DNA from: Ectopseudomonas toyotomiensis
GTDB lineage: Bacteria; Pseudomonadota; Gammaproteobacteria; Pseudomonadales; Pseudomonadaceae
DNA length: 64,000 bases
Reading direction: 5' to 3'
Assembly: GCF_900115695.1 (NCBI RefSeq)
Contig: NZ_FOXK01000012.1
Coordinates: 62,001 to 126,000, forward strand
Positions within the stretch are counted from its first letter, which is position 1; each line of letters opens with the position of its first letter. Under the pieces are notes generated by a model that worked only from the letters and a program-made list of their open reading frames with translations, did no database searches and was not told the DNA's origin. Made by a program: the position numbers and the translations under genes. Shown here piece by piece: positions 37,542 through 48,577 of the stretch.

Positions 37542-38522
37542 TTAGAAGCCGAGTTTGGGCGGGAAGAAGGAAAGTGGCGGATGGGTAGCCTTCCATTCTT
37601 TGGCAAAGGCTTTGGCTTCTTCGATTTGTTTGGCAGTCATTTGGCTGGCGATGTCTGGGAGTATGTCTTCGGCATATTCTTTCAAACCTCCTCCCCCATC
37701 TAGCTCTAATAGCATATAAATAAAGCCGTAACCTTTTACTAAGTCTAAAGGGTAGCCATAGTCTTTTGGTACATGGGCGAGGCCGGAGCCATACGCGTAG
37801 ACAGCTTCTGCCGATCCAAGTGCAACTGCTTTTTTTGTCCAGTAAATTTCAATATCTTTTTTACCTTCTAAAAGATTTTGATATAGCATGATGCCTTTTA
37901 TGCAGCCGCCTTCTGCGGATTTTTTGGCTAGCTCTTCGACTCTCTCTGAGCGCTTCCAAGGGGTAAAGAAAAAGCCTTTGCCTTGATCATAGAGTCTGGC
38001 CAAATCATATTGAGCAATAGGAAACCCAGCTTCGGCGGATTTCTCTATCCAGTCGAAATTGTTGGTCAAATAGTAAAGAGCATACATTGCTTCACTGTCG
38101 CCTTTTTCTGCGAGAGCTTGAGCGGTCTTTCTGCCGAGTAATAACCAATCCCCTGGAGTTCTATGGTCAGGTGGGCAGTTGCCCATTACAGAGCATAGGT
38201 CGCTGCCGGTGCCCGATAGACGATACATGGCGTAATAGTCCCCTTGCTCAGCAGCGGCCGCGTACCATTTATAGGCTTCTTCGGTCATGAACCGATTGTT
38301 AAGGCGTAGTGCTTCGCCTAAGTAATATTGCGCTTCTTTATCACCTGCCTGTGCTGCTATTTCCAAATACGGTTCGGCAGAGATGGCTTTGTATTGGTTG
38401 TATAGGACAATGCCTTGTTCTTTGGCGACTTGCTGCTCTGGCGTTAGCTGGTTTGCCAGTAGCGCGCAGCTAAATAGCAGCGTTGCCAGTAGTGCAATTG
38501 AGCGTCTTAGGGGCGTTTTAGT
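37542..38522 (-). CDS. Sel1-like exported protein, second tandem copy (start codon unclear)
   Basis: The frame is open from an upstream TAG (38532-38534) to the stop at 37542 and encodes a protein close to the upstream copy, with Sel1/TPR-like repeats (AAQAGDKEAQYYLGEALRLN, AAEQGDYYAMYRL, SAEAGFPIAQYDLARLYDQG). A signal-like stretch precedes it (RRSIALLATLLFSCALLANQ), but no ATG or GTG occurs in frame before it: only ATT (38496-38498) and CTG (38487-38489), or a TTG at 38364-38366 that would remove the signal. ACTAAAACG at 38514-38522 may be a mutated ATGAAAACG. Either a weakly coupled start or a silenced immunity duplicate. AT-rich compared with flanks. Confidence 0.65.
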   Translation of the reverse strand, partial: TKTPLRRSIALLATLLFSCALLANQLTPEQQVAKEQGIVLYNQYKAISAEPYLEIAAQAGDKEAQYYLGEALRLNNRFMTEEAYKWYAAAAEQGDYYAMYRLSGTGSDLCSVMGNCPPDHRTPGDWLLLGRKTAQALAEKGDSEAMYALYYLTNNFDWIEKSAEAGFPIAQYDLARLYDQGKGFFFTPWKRSERVEELAKKSAEGGCIKGIMLYQNLLEGKKDIEIYWTKKAVALGSAEAVYAYGSGLAHVPKDYGYPLDLVKGYGFIYMLLELDGGGGLKEYAEDILPDIASQMTAKQIEEAKAFAKEWKATHPPLSFFPPKLGF

Positions 38523-38523
38523 G

Positions 38524-39498
38524 TTAGAAGCCTAATTTGGGTGGGAAGAAGGAAAGCGGCGGATGAGTGGCCTTCCATTCTTCGGCAAAGACTTTGGCTT
38601 GTTCGATTTGTTCGGGTGTCATTTTTGAAGCGATTTTGGGGAGCTTGTACTCTACATTTTCTTGCATGCCGCCCCCTCCGTCCAAGTCTTTAAGCATATA
38701 GATAAAACCATATGCTTTGATTAGATCTAAAGGGAATCCATATTGCTCTGGCTCATGGGCTAAAAAGGCACCATAACCATAAATTGCCTCTGCTGACCCT
38801 AGGTTGACTGCTTTTTCTGTCCAGTATCGTATAGCGGTATCATCACCTTCCAAGAATTGTTGATATAGAAAAATTCCTGCTATAAAGTCGCCTTCTGCGG
38901 ATTTTTTGGCCAGCTCCTCAACTTTCTCTGAACGCTTCCAGGGGGGGAAAAAAAATCCTTTACCTTGTTCGTAGAGTCGAGCCAAATCATATTGAGCAAT
39001 GGGGAATCCTGCTTCGGCGGACTTCTCTAACCATTCGAAATTGTTGCTTAGATAGTAAAGAACATACATTGCTTCACTGTCGCCTTTTTCTGCGAGCGCT
39101 TGAGCGGTCTTTCTGCCGAGTAATAACCAATCCCCCGGAGTTCTATGGTCAGGTGGACAATTTCCCATCGCTGAGCATAGGTCGCTACCGGTGCCCGAGA
39201 GGCGGTACATGGCGTAATAATCCCCTTGTTCAGCAGCGGCCACGTACCATTTATAGGCTTCTTCGGTCATGAACCGATTGTTAAGGCGGAGCGCTTCGCC
39301 TAAGTAATATTGCGCTTCTTTATCACCTGCCTGTGCTGCTATTTTTAAATATGGTTCAGCAGAGATGGCTTTGTATTGGTTGTATAGGGCAATGCCTTTT
39401 TCCTTGGCCGCGTGTTGCTCCGGTGTGAGTGGGGCTGCCCAAGCTGAAAAGCAAAGCAGGGTTGTTAGTGCACTGGCAATGAGGTGTCTGAAAAACAT
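38524..39498 (-). CDS. Sel1-like exported protein, first tandem copy (putative immunity protein)
   Basis: 324 residues with a signal peptide (HLIASALTTLLCFSAWA) and Sel1-like repeats across the whole chain (KIAAQAGDKEAQYYLGEA, VAAAEQGDYYAMYRLSG, SAEAGFPIAQYDLARLYEQG, AVNLGSAEAIYGYGAFL). A loop with DLCSAMGNC could form a disulfide. It starts 17 bases after the toxin stop. Sel1-repeat proteins in tandem act as periplasmic immunity proteins next to some type VI effectors (for example those downstream of PldB); that role here is inferred from position. AT-rich sequence suggests transfer. Confidence 0.8.
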   Translation of the reverse strand: MFFRHLIASALTTLLCFSAWAAPLTPEQHAAKEKGIALYNQYKAISAEPYLKIAAQAGDKEAQYYLGEALRLNNRFMTEEAYKWYVAAAEQGDYYAMYRLSGTGSDLCSAMGNCPPDHRTPGDWLLLGRKTAQALAEKGDSEAMYVLYYLSNNFEWLEKSAEAGFPIAQYDLARLYEQGKGFFFPPWKRSEKVEELAKKSAEGDFIAGIFLYQQFLEGDDTAIRYWTEKAVNLGSAEAIYGYGAFLAHEPEQYGFPLDLIKAYGFIYMLKDLDGGGGMQENVEYKLPKIASKMTPEQIEQAKVFAEEWKATHPPLSFFPPKLGF

Positions 39499-39515
39499 TA
39501 TATAGTTCCAATGGC

Positions 39516-42500
39516 TTATTCGTTGGGCCCTGTATATGTAGCACGGCCGCCTGGGACAAATGTATGTCCGTAGTAGTCGCTGCGCCGGCAGTAACTGTCT
39601 CTTAGTTGACCCAAGATTTTGACATGTTCTTTATAGCGAGCCCGCAAATCATCACCCATCGGCCCTTGAGGACCGATACGCATAACTCCTTCAGCCATAA
39701 ATTTATCCATTCGCATCCGGTTGGTGCAGTAGGCCTGTCCTGTTTGCGGCTCTTTGGTACCAAAGCGATTCATTCGTGAGCAGGCTTCATCGAACTGACG
39801 TCGGGCATTGTCGAGGGTTCCCGTTTGCTGAGCATTGCGTACAAGCCAGCCCAAAATTCTCTCGATGGCCCGTTGCTGCAGGAGGTGGCATTCGGCCCCG
39901 TCATATCGCGTTACTCGCTCGTGCACGCCTTCCTGCGTTTCGACGAAATCGATGGCCTCAAACGCCTCCGGCCTGAACAGCAGCGTCATCAGCATCGGCC
40001 CCAGGGCTTCCGGAGTGGCATCGACAAACCACCGTTCCAGTTCGGCCTGGTCTTCGTAGCCCATGATCGCATGGGCGATTGGCCCGCCCTTGCCGCCACT
40101 GGTCAGGGCTTCGTAGAGATTCATAACAATGTCGGCGTTACGCAGGCTCAACATGTAGACCATGCCAACGTCGATGCCCACAGCGCCCAATACGTTGAGC
40201 TTGCTGATGAAGTCGAAGGCGGAACCTTCGACCCACTCCAGGTTGTGATACTGGTTTTCGCGCAGTTCGCGGCGCATCAGGTTGATCAGTTCGATGATGG
40301 CTTCGTAGCCCACGGCAAAAGCCAGAGTACCAGAGACGCCGGGGCCGGCGATTAGCGCGGCCTTGATGCGCAGGATCAGGCAGCCTTTGTCCAGGGAGAG
40401 GGTCACCTCTCCCTTGGCGCCGACTCCGATCGCTGCAGCCAGTTCGCCTTCAAGGCGGGCGAGGCTGAGCCAGCCGTCGTTGGGGGCTTGCCCGTCGGTA
40501 TAAGCGGGCAGGGCACGTAGGTCCGCCAACTGCTTGGGAGGTGCCCAATTCAGGGCACCAGTGAGCTTGATCCCGACCTGGACGCCGGCGAACAGGTTGA
40601 AGCTGGCCGATGCTCCGTCCTCGATTTGGGCTTTGGCGCCTTGTCCCGTTACCACCTGCCCAGTGCGCGCATTGCCGGCTGCGCTGGTGCTATTGGCCTC
40701 ACGTTCGGCCGGCTCTACGGGATCGAGGGTGGCGCCATAGCCGGTATTGCCAGGCGACAGCTCCAGTTCGGCGGCGAGCATCATGGCTACCCCGGTGTAG
40801 CCCCAGGCGCGGGCGCCCAGGTGCACCGAGAAGCGGCCCAGGTTCATCGTCGCCAGCTGTTGTTGGTAGTTGATATAGGTGGCCTGTACATCCGTGGCGG
40901 CGGAGCGTTCCGGCAGATCGATTTTCCCCAGTTCGATTTCTCCCCTGGCCAAGTCGACATTGAAATGCGCCCGAGCGCCGGCGGTTACCCCTTCGTGCAG
41001 GGCGAAGGACGGCCCGTCGACCGAGGCGCCGCCATGAATGCTCGGTTGCGGTGGCGTAAGGCAGCGCACCAGTTGCGCTTGGGGCGTGGGATCGAACAGG
41101 CGCAGCTGACGGACAGCATCGTCTTGAAACAGCACCTGGCGCAGGCGTTCGCCCCATTCCTGGCGAGTGCCGGCATCCTGCAGGGCGTCTACCCGGTAGC
41201 CTTTGCGCTGGCTGACATATTGGTAGAAGCGTTCGACATCGAACCAGCCTTCAGCGTCGAACCAAGGGCCTTCCTGGTCCTTGATTTCGATGCTGCCCAT
41301 GCCCTTGAGCCAGTCACTGAAGTCGCTGGAGGCGTGATCTTCGCCTTGCTGGCCGCTGCTGTTACCGGCGAAGCTCGCGCTGCGCTTTGTTGCTGGTTTC
41401 AGCAGGCTTTTTAGCACCTTCAGGCTTAGGTGACGCAGCGGTTGGCCGGGCGTGTCGGGCAGGCTGACCTCGCGCAAGGGAAAACCGACCTTGACCAAGC
41501 GATCGACCGGCTTGGGCTCGAACTGTTCCGGCTCCCAGAGCAGGTGGCGGCGTGGCTGGGTGTTGGATACGACCCATTGCGCACGCCAGCGAATCTGCAG
41601 TTTTTGGTCTTCCAGCGCGCTCCAGGCCTGTTTTTCCGCTTTCAGCAATCCGGCGGGAGCCTGGAGGTTCTCGCCGCTTGCCCGAATCCAGCCTTGATAT
41701 CGCTCCTCCATCTTTTGTTCCAGGCGACGCTGTGCATCGATGAGGCCAAGGTATTCCTTGAAGCTCTCGATGCCGCTGACCACACCGGAGTGCTCGTCGC
41801 TGATCAGGGCGAACTCGGGCAGGGCTAGGCCGTAGTCGGCAGCCTTGAGAATGGCATCAATGTACTGCGCATAATCGAAAGCGCTTTGCTGCTGCTCCTT
41901 CCACACCTGGTAGCTTCTGAACTGAGCTCTGCAGTTGACGGTGCAGTCGATGGCATCGTCATAGCGACGCTTGGCCTCCTGCATCAGTTCGGCGATCTCT
42001 TGCAAAGTATAGGTTGGTAGCTCACCTTGTTCGAGTAGCGCGTTGCGAGCCTCCAGGTAGGCCTGTACGGCATTGCGGGCCGCTACTGCCTGCGGGCTGA
42101 ATAGCCGGCCATCCTGATAGTCATAGCCTTGGTGATGCGCTTCGGAGATAGCACTGTTGTAGAGCCCAAGCCATTGATTCAGAGTATCCAGGCGCTCCTT
42201 GTTTCTGTGAAAGGCCAGATTACGTGGGTCGGTGAGCAAATCCCGGCGCTCATTGATATAGCGGCCATTGGGGAAACGGTTCTCCGACTCGAAACGCTGC
42301 ATCCAGGCCTGTTCTTCGCCTTCTAGAAAGAAGCTCAGGCGTGGCTCCAGAAAGTGTTCCAGCAGGCCGTTGGCATCGAGGCCCTTCTTACGATCCTCGG
42401 CGCTTTTGTCCGGGGAAATGTCCTGCTCTAAACGTTGTGCCGCCTCCTTGATGGCGTTGGCCGCCCGCTCCGGCAGTAGCCAGAAGGCTTTTTCTTCCGT

Positions 42501-42698
42501 GGCGTAGATGACATTGGCAAAGCGGGGCGAGCAGGCCGGAGTCTGCGTCTTGTCGAAGCAGTCCGCTTCGGCCGGTTCTATCACTGGCTCTGCCGGCAAT
42601 TGCAAGATCTGCTGCGGACGCGTAGCTGCTTCGGCCGATGTCGAGTGGGGTGTCGGTTGGGTATCGCCACGTGGGGCGGAAGGCGTGATGGGGAACAT
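39516..42698 (-). CDS. Putative type VI secretion effector (toxin candidate), family not identified
   Basis: 1060 residues from the ATG at 42698; the longer frame would start with TTG. No signal peptide. Residues 1-70 are proline-rich and disordered-looking, about 80-380 mainly charged helix, and about 560-800 alternate short amphipathic strands rich in Gly, Ala and Val (HLGARAWGYTGVAMMLAAEL, NLFAGVQVGIKLTGALNW, LEGELAAAIGVGAKGEVTLS, ALIAGPGVSGTLAFAVGYEA). The C-terminus is helical with isolated cysteines. I see no GxSxG lipase, HNH, NADase or peptidoglycan-hydrolase motif. Position between a DUF4123 adaptor and Sel1 proteins, after vgrG, is the evidence for an effector. A membrane-active or VasX-like mechanism is possible but unproven. 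Confidence 0.65.
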   Translation of the reverse strand: MFPITPSAPRGDTQPTPHSTSAEAATRPQQILQLPAEPVIEPAEADCFDKTQTPACSPRFANVIYATEEKAFWLLPERAANAIKEAAQRLEQDISPDKSAEDRKKGLDANGLLEHFLEPRLSFFLEGEEQAWMQRFESENRFPNGRYINERRDLLTDPRNLAFHRNKERLDTLNQWLGLYNSAISEAHHQGYDYQDGRLFSPQAVAARNAVQAYLEARNALLEQGELPTYTLQEIAELMQEAKRRYDDAIDCTVNCRAQFRSYQVWKEQQQSAFDYAQYIDAILKAADYGLALPEFALISDEHSGVVSGIESFKEYLGLIDAQRRLEQKMEERYQGWIRASGENLQAPAGLLKAEKQAWSALEDQKLQIRWRAQWVVSNTQPRRHLLWEPEQFEPKPVDRLVKVGFPLREVSLPDTPGQPLRHLSLKVLKSLLKPATKRSASFAGNSSGQQGEDHASSDFSDWLKGMGSIEIKDQEGPWFDAEGWFDVERFYQYVSQRKGYRVDALQDAGTRQEWGERLRQVLFQDDAVRQLRLFDPTPQAQLVRCLTPPQPSIHGGASVDGPSFALHEGVTAGARAHFNVDLARGEIELGKIDLPERSAATDVQATYINYQQQLATMNLGRFSVHLGARAWGYTGVAMMLAAELELSPGNTGYGATLDPVEPAEREANSTSAAGNARTGQVVTGQGAKAQIEDGASASFNLFAGVQVGIKLTGALNWAPPKQLADLRALPAYTDGQAPNDGWLSLARLEGELAAAIGVGAKGEVTLSLDKGCLILRIKAALIAGPGVSGTLAFAVGYEAIIELINLMRRELRENQYHNLEWVEGSAFDFISKLNVLGAVGIDVGMVYMLSLRNADIVMNLYEALTSGGKGGPIAHAIMGYEDQAELERWFVDATPEALGPMLMTLLFRPEAFEAIDFVETQEGVHERVTRYDGAECHLLQQRAIERILGWLVRNAQQTGTLDNARRQFDEACSRMNRFGTKEPQTGQAYCTNRMRMDKFMAEGVMRIGPQGPMGDDLRARYKEHVKILGQLRDSYCRRSDYYGHTFVPGGRATYTGPNE

Positions 42699-42718
42699 GG
42701 GCTTCCATTCCAATTGCG

Positions 42719-43555
42719 CTAGAGATTCTGCGCCAATATTTGATCGACTTTGATGAAGGGGTCGGCCTTACCGCGCAGAATGGCCATGACAGGTTCCTGC
42801 TCCTCGAGCCGTGTCCGGCTGACCAGGTCAGCCAGTCTCACTAGCCAGCGTCCTTCGCTAATGCCGTGGTCCACCAGCAACTCCAGGTTATCGACGATCG
42901 CGGGTAGTTGTTGGCCGTGGGGAGCGTTGAACTTCGTGTAGTGCCTGTCGATCCAGTAAACCCAGCGCAGGGTACGCTGGGTCAGTTGGGTGGATGCTGT
43001 CAGGCTGTAATGCTTCTGTACGGTGTTTGGCGAATAGTCGAGCGGCGCATGCCAGCCGATCCAATGTTGCGGTCTAGCGCCAAGTGCATGCGGTGCCGGG
43101 CTATAAACCGCGGACCAAGGGGCAAATAGCTGTTCTGATGAGGTCAAGGCCATCGCCGCCCATATGTCGGGGCGGTAATAGTTGATCAGGCTCTGACCAC
43201 CGGAACCATCGTTGACCGTCAGCAGCCAGCACGCATGAGCGATGGCCGCGTCGCGGTCTGCTGCGCAGAGCGCAATACCAGCGCACTGCTGCTGGCAAAG
43301 CAATTCCCCCAGCTGTTGCAGCGCACTGCCGGCCTCAGCACTGAACCACAGTGGGCCCTGATCGGCCAGGTGATGAAAATCAGTCCTTTGGAACAAGAGG
43401 ATCTGTTCTGCAGGCTCATCGATGGCGAACACCTTGGCTTGGGCATCCGGCACGGTTTGTTGGTCAATGATGAAGTGCCATGTCGGTTGATCAGCCGGTA
43501 GTGTGGGTATGGATTGCTCCAGCTTGGCAATGAAGTTGTTCAGCCCTTCATGCAT
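42719..43555 (-). CDS. DUF4123 type VI adaptor/chaperone
   Basis: 278 residues from ATG 43555 (GGGGAG 8 bases upstream); the TTG two codons earlier is rejected. It has DUF4123 features: WHFIIDQQTVPD near the N-terminus, GPLWFSAEAGS, and INYYRPDIWAAM, corresponding to the family's RFYDPRV motif. DUF4123 proteins (TEC/Tap-1) bind both an effector and a VgrG tip to load it. It overlaps vgrG by 16 bases and ends 20 bases before the toxin start, so it probably loads that toxin. Confidence 0.82.
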   Translation of the reverse strand: MHEGLNNFIAKLEQSIPTLPADQPTWHFIIDQQTVPDAQAKVFAIDEPAEQILLFQRTDFHHLADQGPLWFSAEAGSALQQLGELLCQQQCAGIALCAADRDAAIAHACWLLTVNDGSGGQSLINYYRPDIWAAMALTSSEQLFAPWSAVYSPAPHALGARPQHWIGWHAPLDYSPNTVQKHYSLTASTQLTQRTLRWVYWIDRHYTKFNAPHGQQLPAIVDNLELLVDHGISEGRWLVRLADLVSRTRLEEQEPVMAILRGKADPFIKVDQILAQNL

Positions 43556-45588
43556 GGACAATCTCCCCGGCTACAGGCACCGTTGCTCTGTTTGCCGCAC
43601 AGCGGGCCGAAAGATAAGACCGGCTGTGGTCTGGGCGGTGCCAAGAGGGAACCGAGACGGTCACGGTCTGCAGCATTGGGTAGCGTCGGCGCCAGAATCT
43701 TCAACCCCGACCCACTACCCGGCCCACCCCCCGAATTCATCTTGATCGTCGCCCCGCTCAGCGTGACGCCGCTGGGGTCGAGCTTGAGGAAGCTGCCGCC
43801 GCCTGCGGCGGTGAGCTCCATGCCCGCATCAATCACCACTTTGCTACCGGCGTTGTAGTGAATCTCGTTGCCAGCTTCGATAAACAGGCCGGTGCCGACC
43901 TTCACGTGCTGAGTGGTGCCTACGGTGAGGTGGTCGTTGGCGCGCACTTCCACCTTGCGGTCGAGGTCGGTGGTGCGATGTTCTTCGGCCTGAAGCTCGG
44001 TGTAGCTGTTGGCTTCGACCGTATCGTGGCGCTCGTTGCCGACGTGGATCTTCTGGTTGTGCTCGATGTTCTCGTCCCAGTCGCGCTGGGCGTGGATGTA
44101 GATCTGCTCGGCGCCCTTGTGGTCTTCGATGCGAAATTCGTTGTAGCCGCCACCGCCTGGGCTGCTCAGGGTCTTGAAGACGCTGCGGGTCTTGTTCGCC
44201 GGCAGGTCGTAGGGCACCACGTGCTCGGCGTGGTACAGGCAGCCGGTGATCAGCGGCTGGTCGGGGTCGCCTTCGAGGAAGTTGACCAGCACTTCCATGC
44301 CCACCCGGGGAATGGTGATGCCGCCGTAGGCCTTGCCAGCCCAGTTGGAGGCCACGCGCAGCCAGCAACTGGTGGTGTCGTTGCCCAGGCCTTCGCGGTC
44401 CCAGTGGAACTGCACCTTCACCCGGCCGTACTGGTCGCAGTGGATTTCCTCGCCAGCCGGGCCGGTGACCACGGCCGTCTGGCTACCCAGCACCTTGGGT
44501 TTGCGATGTTCGAGCGCTGGGCGGTAGGGGATGTCCCAGGGAGTGGCGCTGAAGCTGTTGCGGTAGCCCTGCTGGAACCCGTCGCCAGGTGTGGTGTTGC
44601 TGGTCACCGACTCTTCCAGCACCTGTGGCTGCTTGCCTTCGTGGATGACTTCATTGAGTAGCCAGAGGTCGTTCCACTGTGCACGCGGATGACCAGCGAG
44701 GGCGAGGAAGTGGCCGCTGATCAGGTAGGCGTCGCTCTGGCCTTCAGCCAGTTCGTAGTCGCTGCGCAGACGCTCCAGGCTACGTTTGGCCAGGTGCTTG
44801 CCGCGTGTGCGGTCGGTGAAGCGACCAGGGTAGTCGTAGACCTCCAGTGCCGGGCTGAACTCGCTGCGGTAGTCCGCCTCCATCTGCAGCTTGGGCTGCT
44901 CGAAGTCATAGTCGCGCCAGGTGGCGTGGGTGCTGCGGGTTTCCAGGCGCACACCAAAGGTGCGCACCACTTCGTGGTCAGCGGACAGGCCGCTGCCCTG
45001 CTGGTAGTTCAGCGGGGCGAGCTTGGGGAAGACGCTGGCGTCGTCGCCGAACACCAGGCGATGGCTGTCTTCGCTGTGTTGGAAGTGGAAGCTGATGCCT
45101 TCTTCCTCGCACAGGCGCTGGATGAAGTGCAGGTCGCTTTCATCGTATTGCACGCAGTAGTCGCGTTCGGGATAGATATAACCGAGCTGGAATTGATAGG
45201 CGTCGCTCTGGATACCATGGTCTTCGAGGACCTGGCTGATGATCTGTGGCACCGTCAGGTACTGGAAGATGCGCTGGTTGTAGCGGTGAGCCAGGTAGGC
45301 GAGTTGCGGCCGCAGGCTGATGCGGTAGTGGGTCAGGCGTTTGCCGGAGTCGCCTTGCGTGATGGCGTAGACCACGCCATGCACGCCTTTTCCGGAGGGG
45401 CCGAAGGCCAGGTAGGCGGTCTGATTGATCAGCGCGTCGAGGTCTAGACTGGCGTTCTGGCTGATCAGTTCGATATCGAAGCGGTAGGGCTTGTTAAGCG
45501 TTTCGCGCCCCTCGAAGCTCAAAACCTGCAGGTCATTTTCGACCGCGGCAATGGTGAGGGTGATATGCGCCTGGTTGGCATCCAGCAT
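43540..45588 (-). CDS. vgrG: Type VI secretion tip protein VgrG
   Basis: 682 residues. gp27-like base at about 1-370 (FEGRETLNKPYRFDIELIS, LCEEEGISFHFQHSED), OB/gp5 domain (GPAGEEIHCDQYGRVKVQFHWDREG) and a beta-helix spike (IHVGNERHDTVEANSYTELQ ... SGVTLSGATIKMNSGG). After this comes an extension of about 40 residues ending in a cysteine cluster (C664, C672, C677, C679) not normally present. GGAGG precedes the ATG at 45588. First gene of the cargo module; no PAAR gene or T6SS core genes are in the window. Confidence 0.95.
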   Translation of the reverse strand: MLDANQAHITLTIAAVENDLQVLSFEGRETLNKPYRFDIELISQNASLDLDALINQTAYLAFGPSGKGVHGVVYAITQGDSGKRLTHYRISLRPQLAYLAHRYNQRIFQYLTVPQIISQVLEDHGIQSDAYQFQLGYIYPERDYCVQYDESDLHFIQRLCEEEGISFHFQHSEDSHRLVFGDDASVFPKLAPLNYQQGSGLSADHEVVRTFGVRLETRSTHATWRDYDFEQPKLQMEADYRSEFSPALEVYDYPGRFTDRTRGKHLAKRSLERLRSDYELAEGQSDAYLISGHFLALAGHPRAQWNDLWLLNEVIHEGKQPQVLEESVTSNTTPGDGFQQGYRNSFSATPWDIPYRPALEHRKPKVLGSQTAVVTGPAGEEIHCDQYGRVKVQFHWDREGLGNDTTSCWLRVASNWAGKAYGGITIPRVGMEVLVNFLEGDPDQPLITGCLYHAEHVVPYDLPANKTRSVFKTLSSPGGGGYNEFRIEDHKGAEQIYIHAQRDWDENIEHNQKIHVGNERHDTVEANSYTELQAEEHRTTDLDRKVEVRANDHLTVGTTQHVKVGTGLFIEAGNEIHYNAGSKVVIDAGMELTAAGGGSFLKLDPSGVTLSGATIKMNSGGGPGSGSGLKILAPTLPNAADRDRLGSLLAPPRPQPVLSFGPLCGKQSNGACSRGDCPCMKG

Positions 45589-45696
45589 GCCGTGGCCTCC
45601 ATCCGTGAGTTGGGCGAGGCCTGAAGGGTGCCGGACAGCGCGCCTTGGTTCAATGATGGCATTCCCATACTATGCGCCGGTTCAAGAAAATACCGG

Positions 45697-48069
<2,373 letters not shown>

Positions 48070-48105
48070 GGTTTGGTTCCCTGTAACGTCGTGGCTACAG
48101 GATCA

Positions 48106-48126
48106 ACCTTGCCCCCATGGCAAGGT
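48106..48126. promoter_or_regulatory. CueR operator/promoter of copA
   Basis: ACCTTGCC (48106-48113) and GGCAAGGT (48119-48126) form the classical MerR/CueR dyad, overlapping the expected long-spacer promoter of copA (minus strand). The stop of the downstream small gene lies at 48134, just outside. Confidence 0.85.
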
Positions 48127-48133
48127 CAAGTCT

Positions 48134-48526
48134 TCAGTTCAGCATCGGCGCGGCATGCAGTCGCAGGCCATCGCTGCCCATGGCGATGCGATAGCGGCGC
48201 ACCTCGCCGGCCTGCAGTTCCAGCGACTGACCGGCGAGCTGGTTGATACCGTCCTGACAGGGACCGGTGCCGGTCAGGCCAAGGCGCAGTGAGACGCGGC
48301 CTGGCGGCAGGTTGAAGGACACCGACTGGCCCTGATGCAGGCGGGCGGCCATCTGGTCATGCAGATACAGGGCTACCTCGCAGGTGGTGGCCACCTCCAG
48401 GCGTTCGCGCGAGACGATCAGCACCGCGTAGCCTTCGCCCTGGCTGGTCGAGGGCAGCGGCGCCAGTGGTTCGGCCTGAGCCAGAGGCGCCAGCAGCAGG
48501 GCAAGGGCGGGGCAGAGCAGACGCAT
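48134..48526 (-). CDS. Small exported protein in the copper locus
   Basis: 130 residues from the ATG at 48526 (GAGGA 9 bases upstream). N-terminal signal peptide MRLLCPALALLLAPLAQA. The mature part has two cysteines (ATTCEVAL, GTGPCQDG) and mostly strands; resembles DUF-type periplasmic proteins but I do not recognise the family. It is divergent from copZ across the second CueR dyad and upstream of copA, so it is probably copper-induced; role unknown. Confidence 0.75.
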   Translation of the reverse strand: MRLLCPALALLLAPLAQAEPLAPLPSTSQGEGYAVLIVSRERLEVATTCEVALYLHDQMAARLHQGQSVSFNLPPGRVSLRLGLTGTGPCQDGINQLAGQSLELQAGEVRRYRIAMGSDGLRLHAAPMLN

Positions 48527-48577
48527 GGCAAGGTCCTCATGTAGGAAACGGCGCGGGTGACATGAAGCAAGGGCTTG

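Noticed and set aside
37542-39498. Sel1 proteins as beta-lactamase-like HcpA enzymes
   Set aside because: The Sel1 repeats lack the regular paired cysteines of Hcp proteins; context favours immunity.
42719-43555. Possible phospholipase or toxin identity for the DUF4123 gene
   Set aside because: No GxSxG or catalytic pattern; its size and motifs fit an adaptor.
37480-45696. Insertion sequence or integrase-driven island ends
   Set aside because: No transposase, integrase, terminal inverted repeats or target duplication could be seen at either edge of the type VI module.
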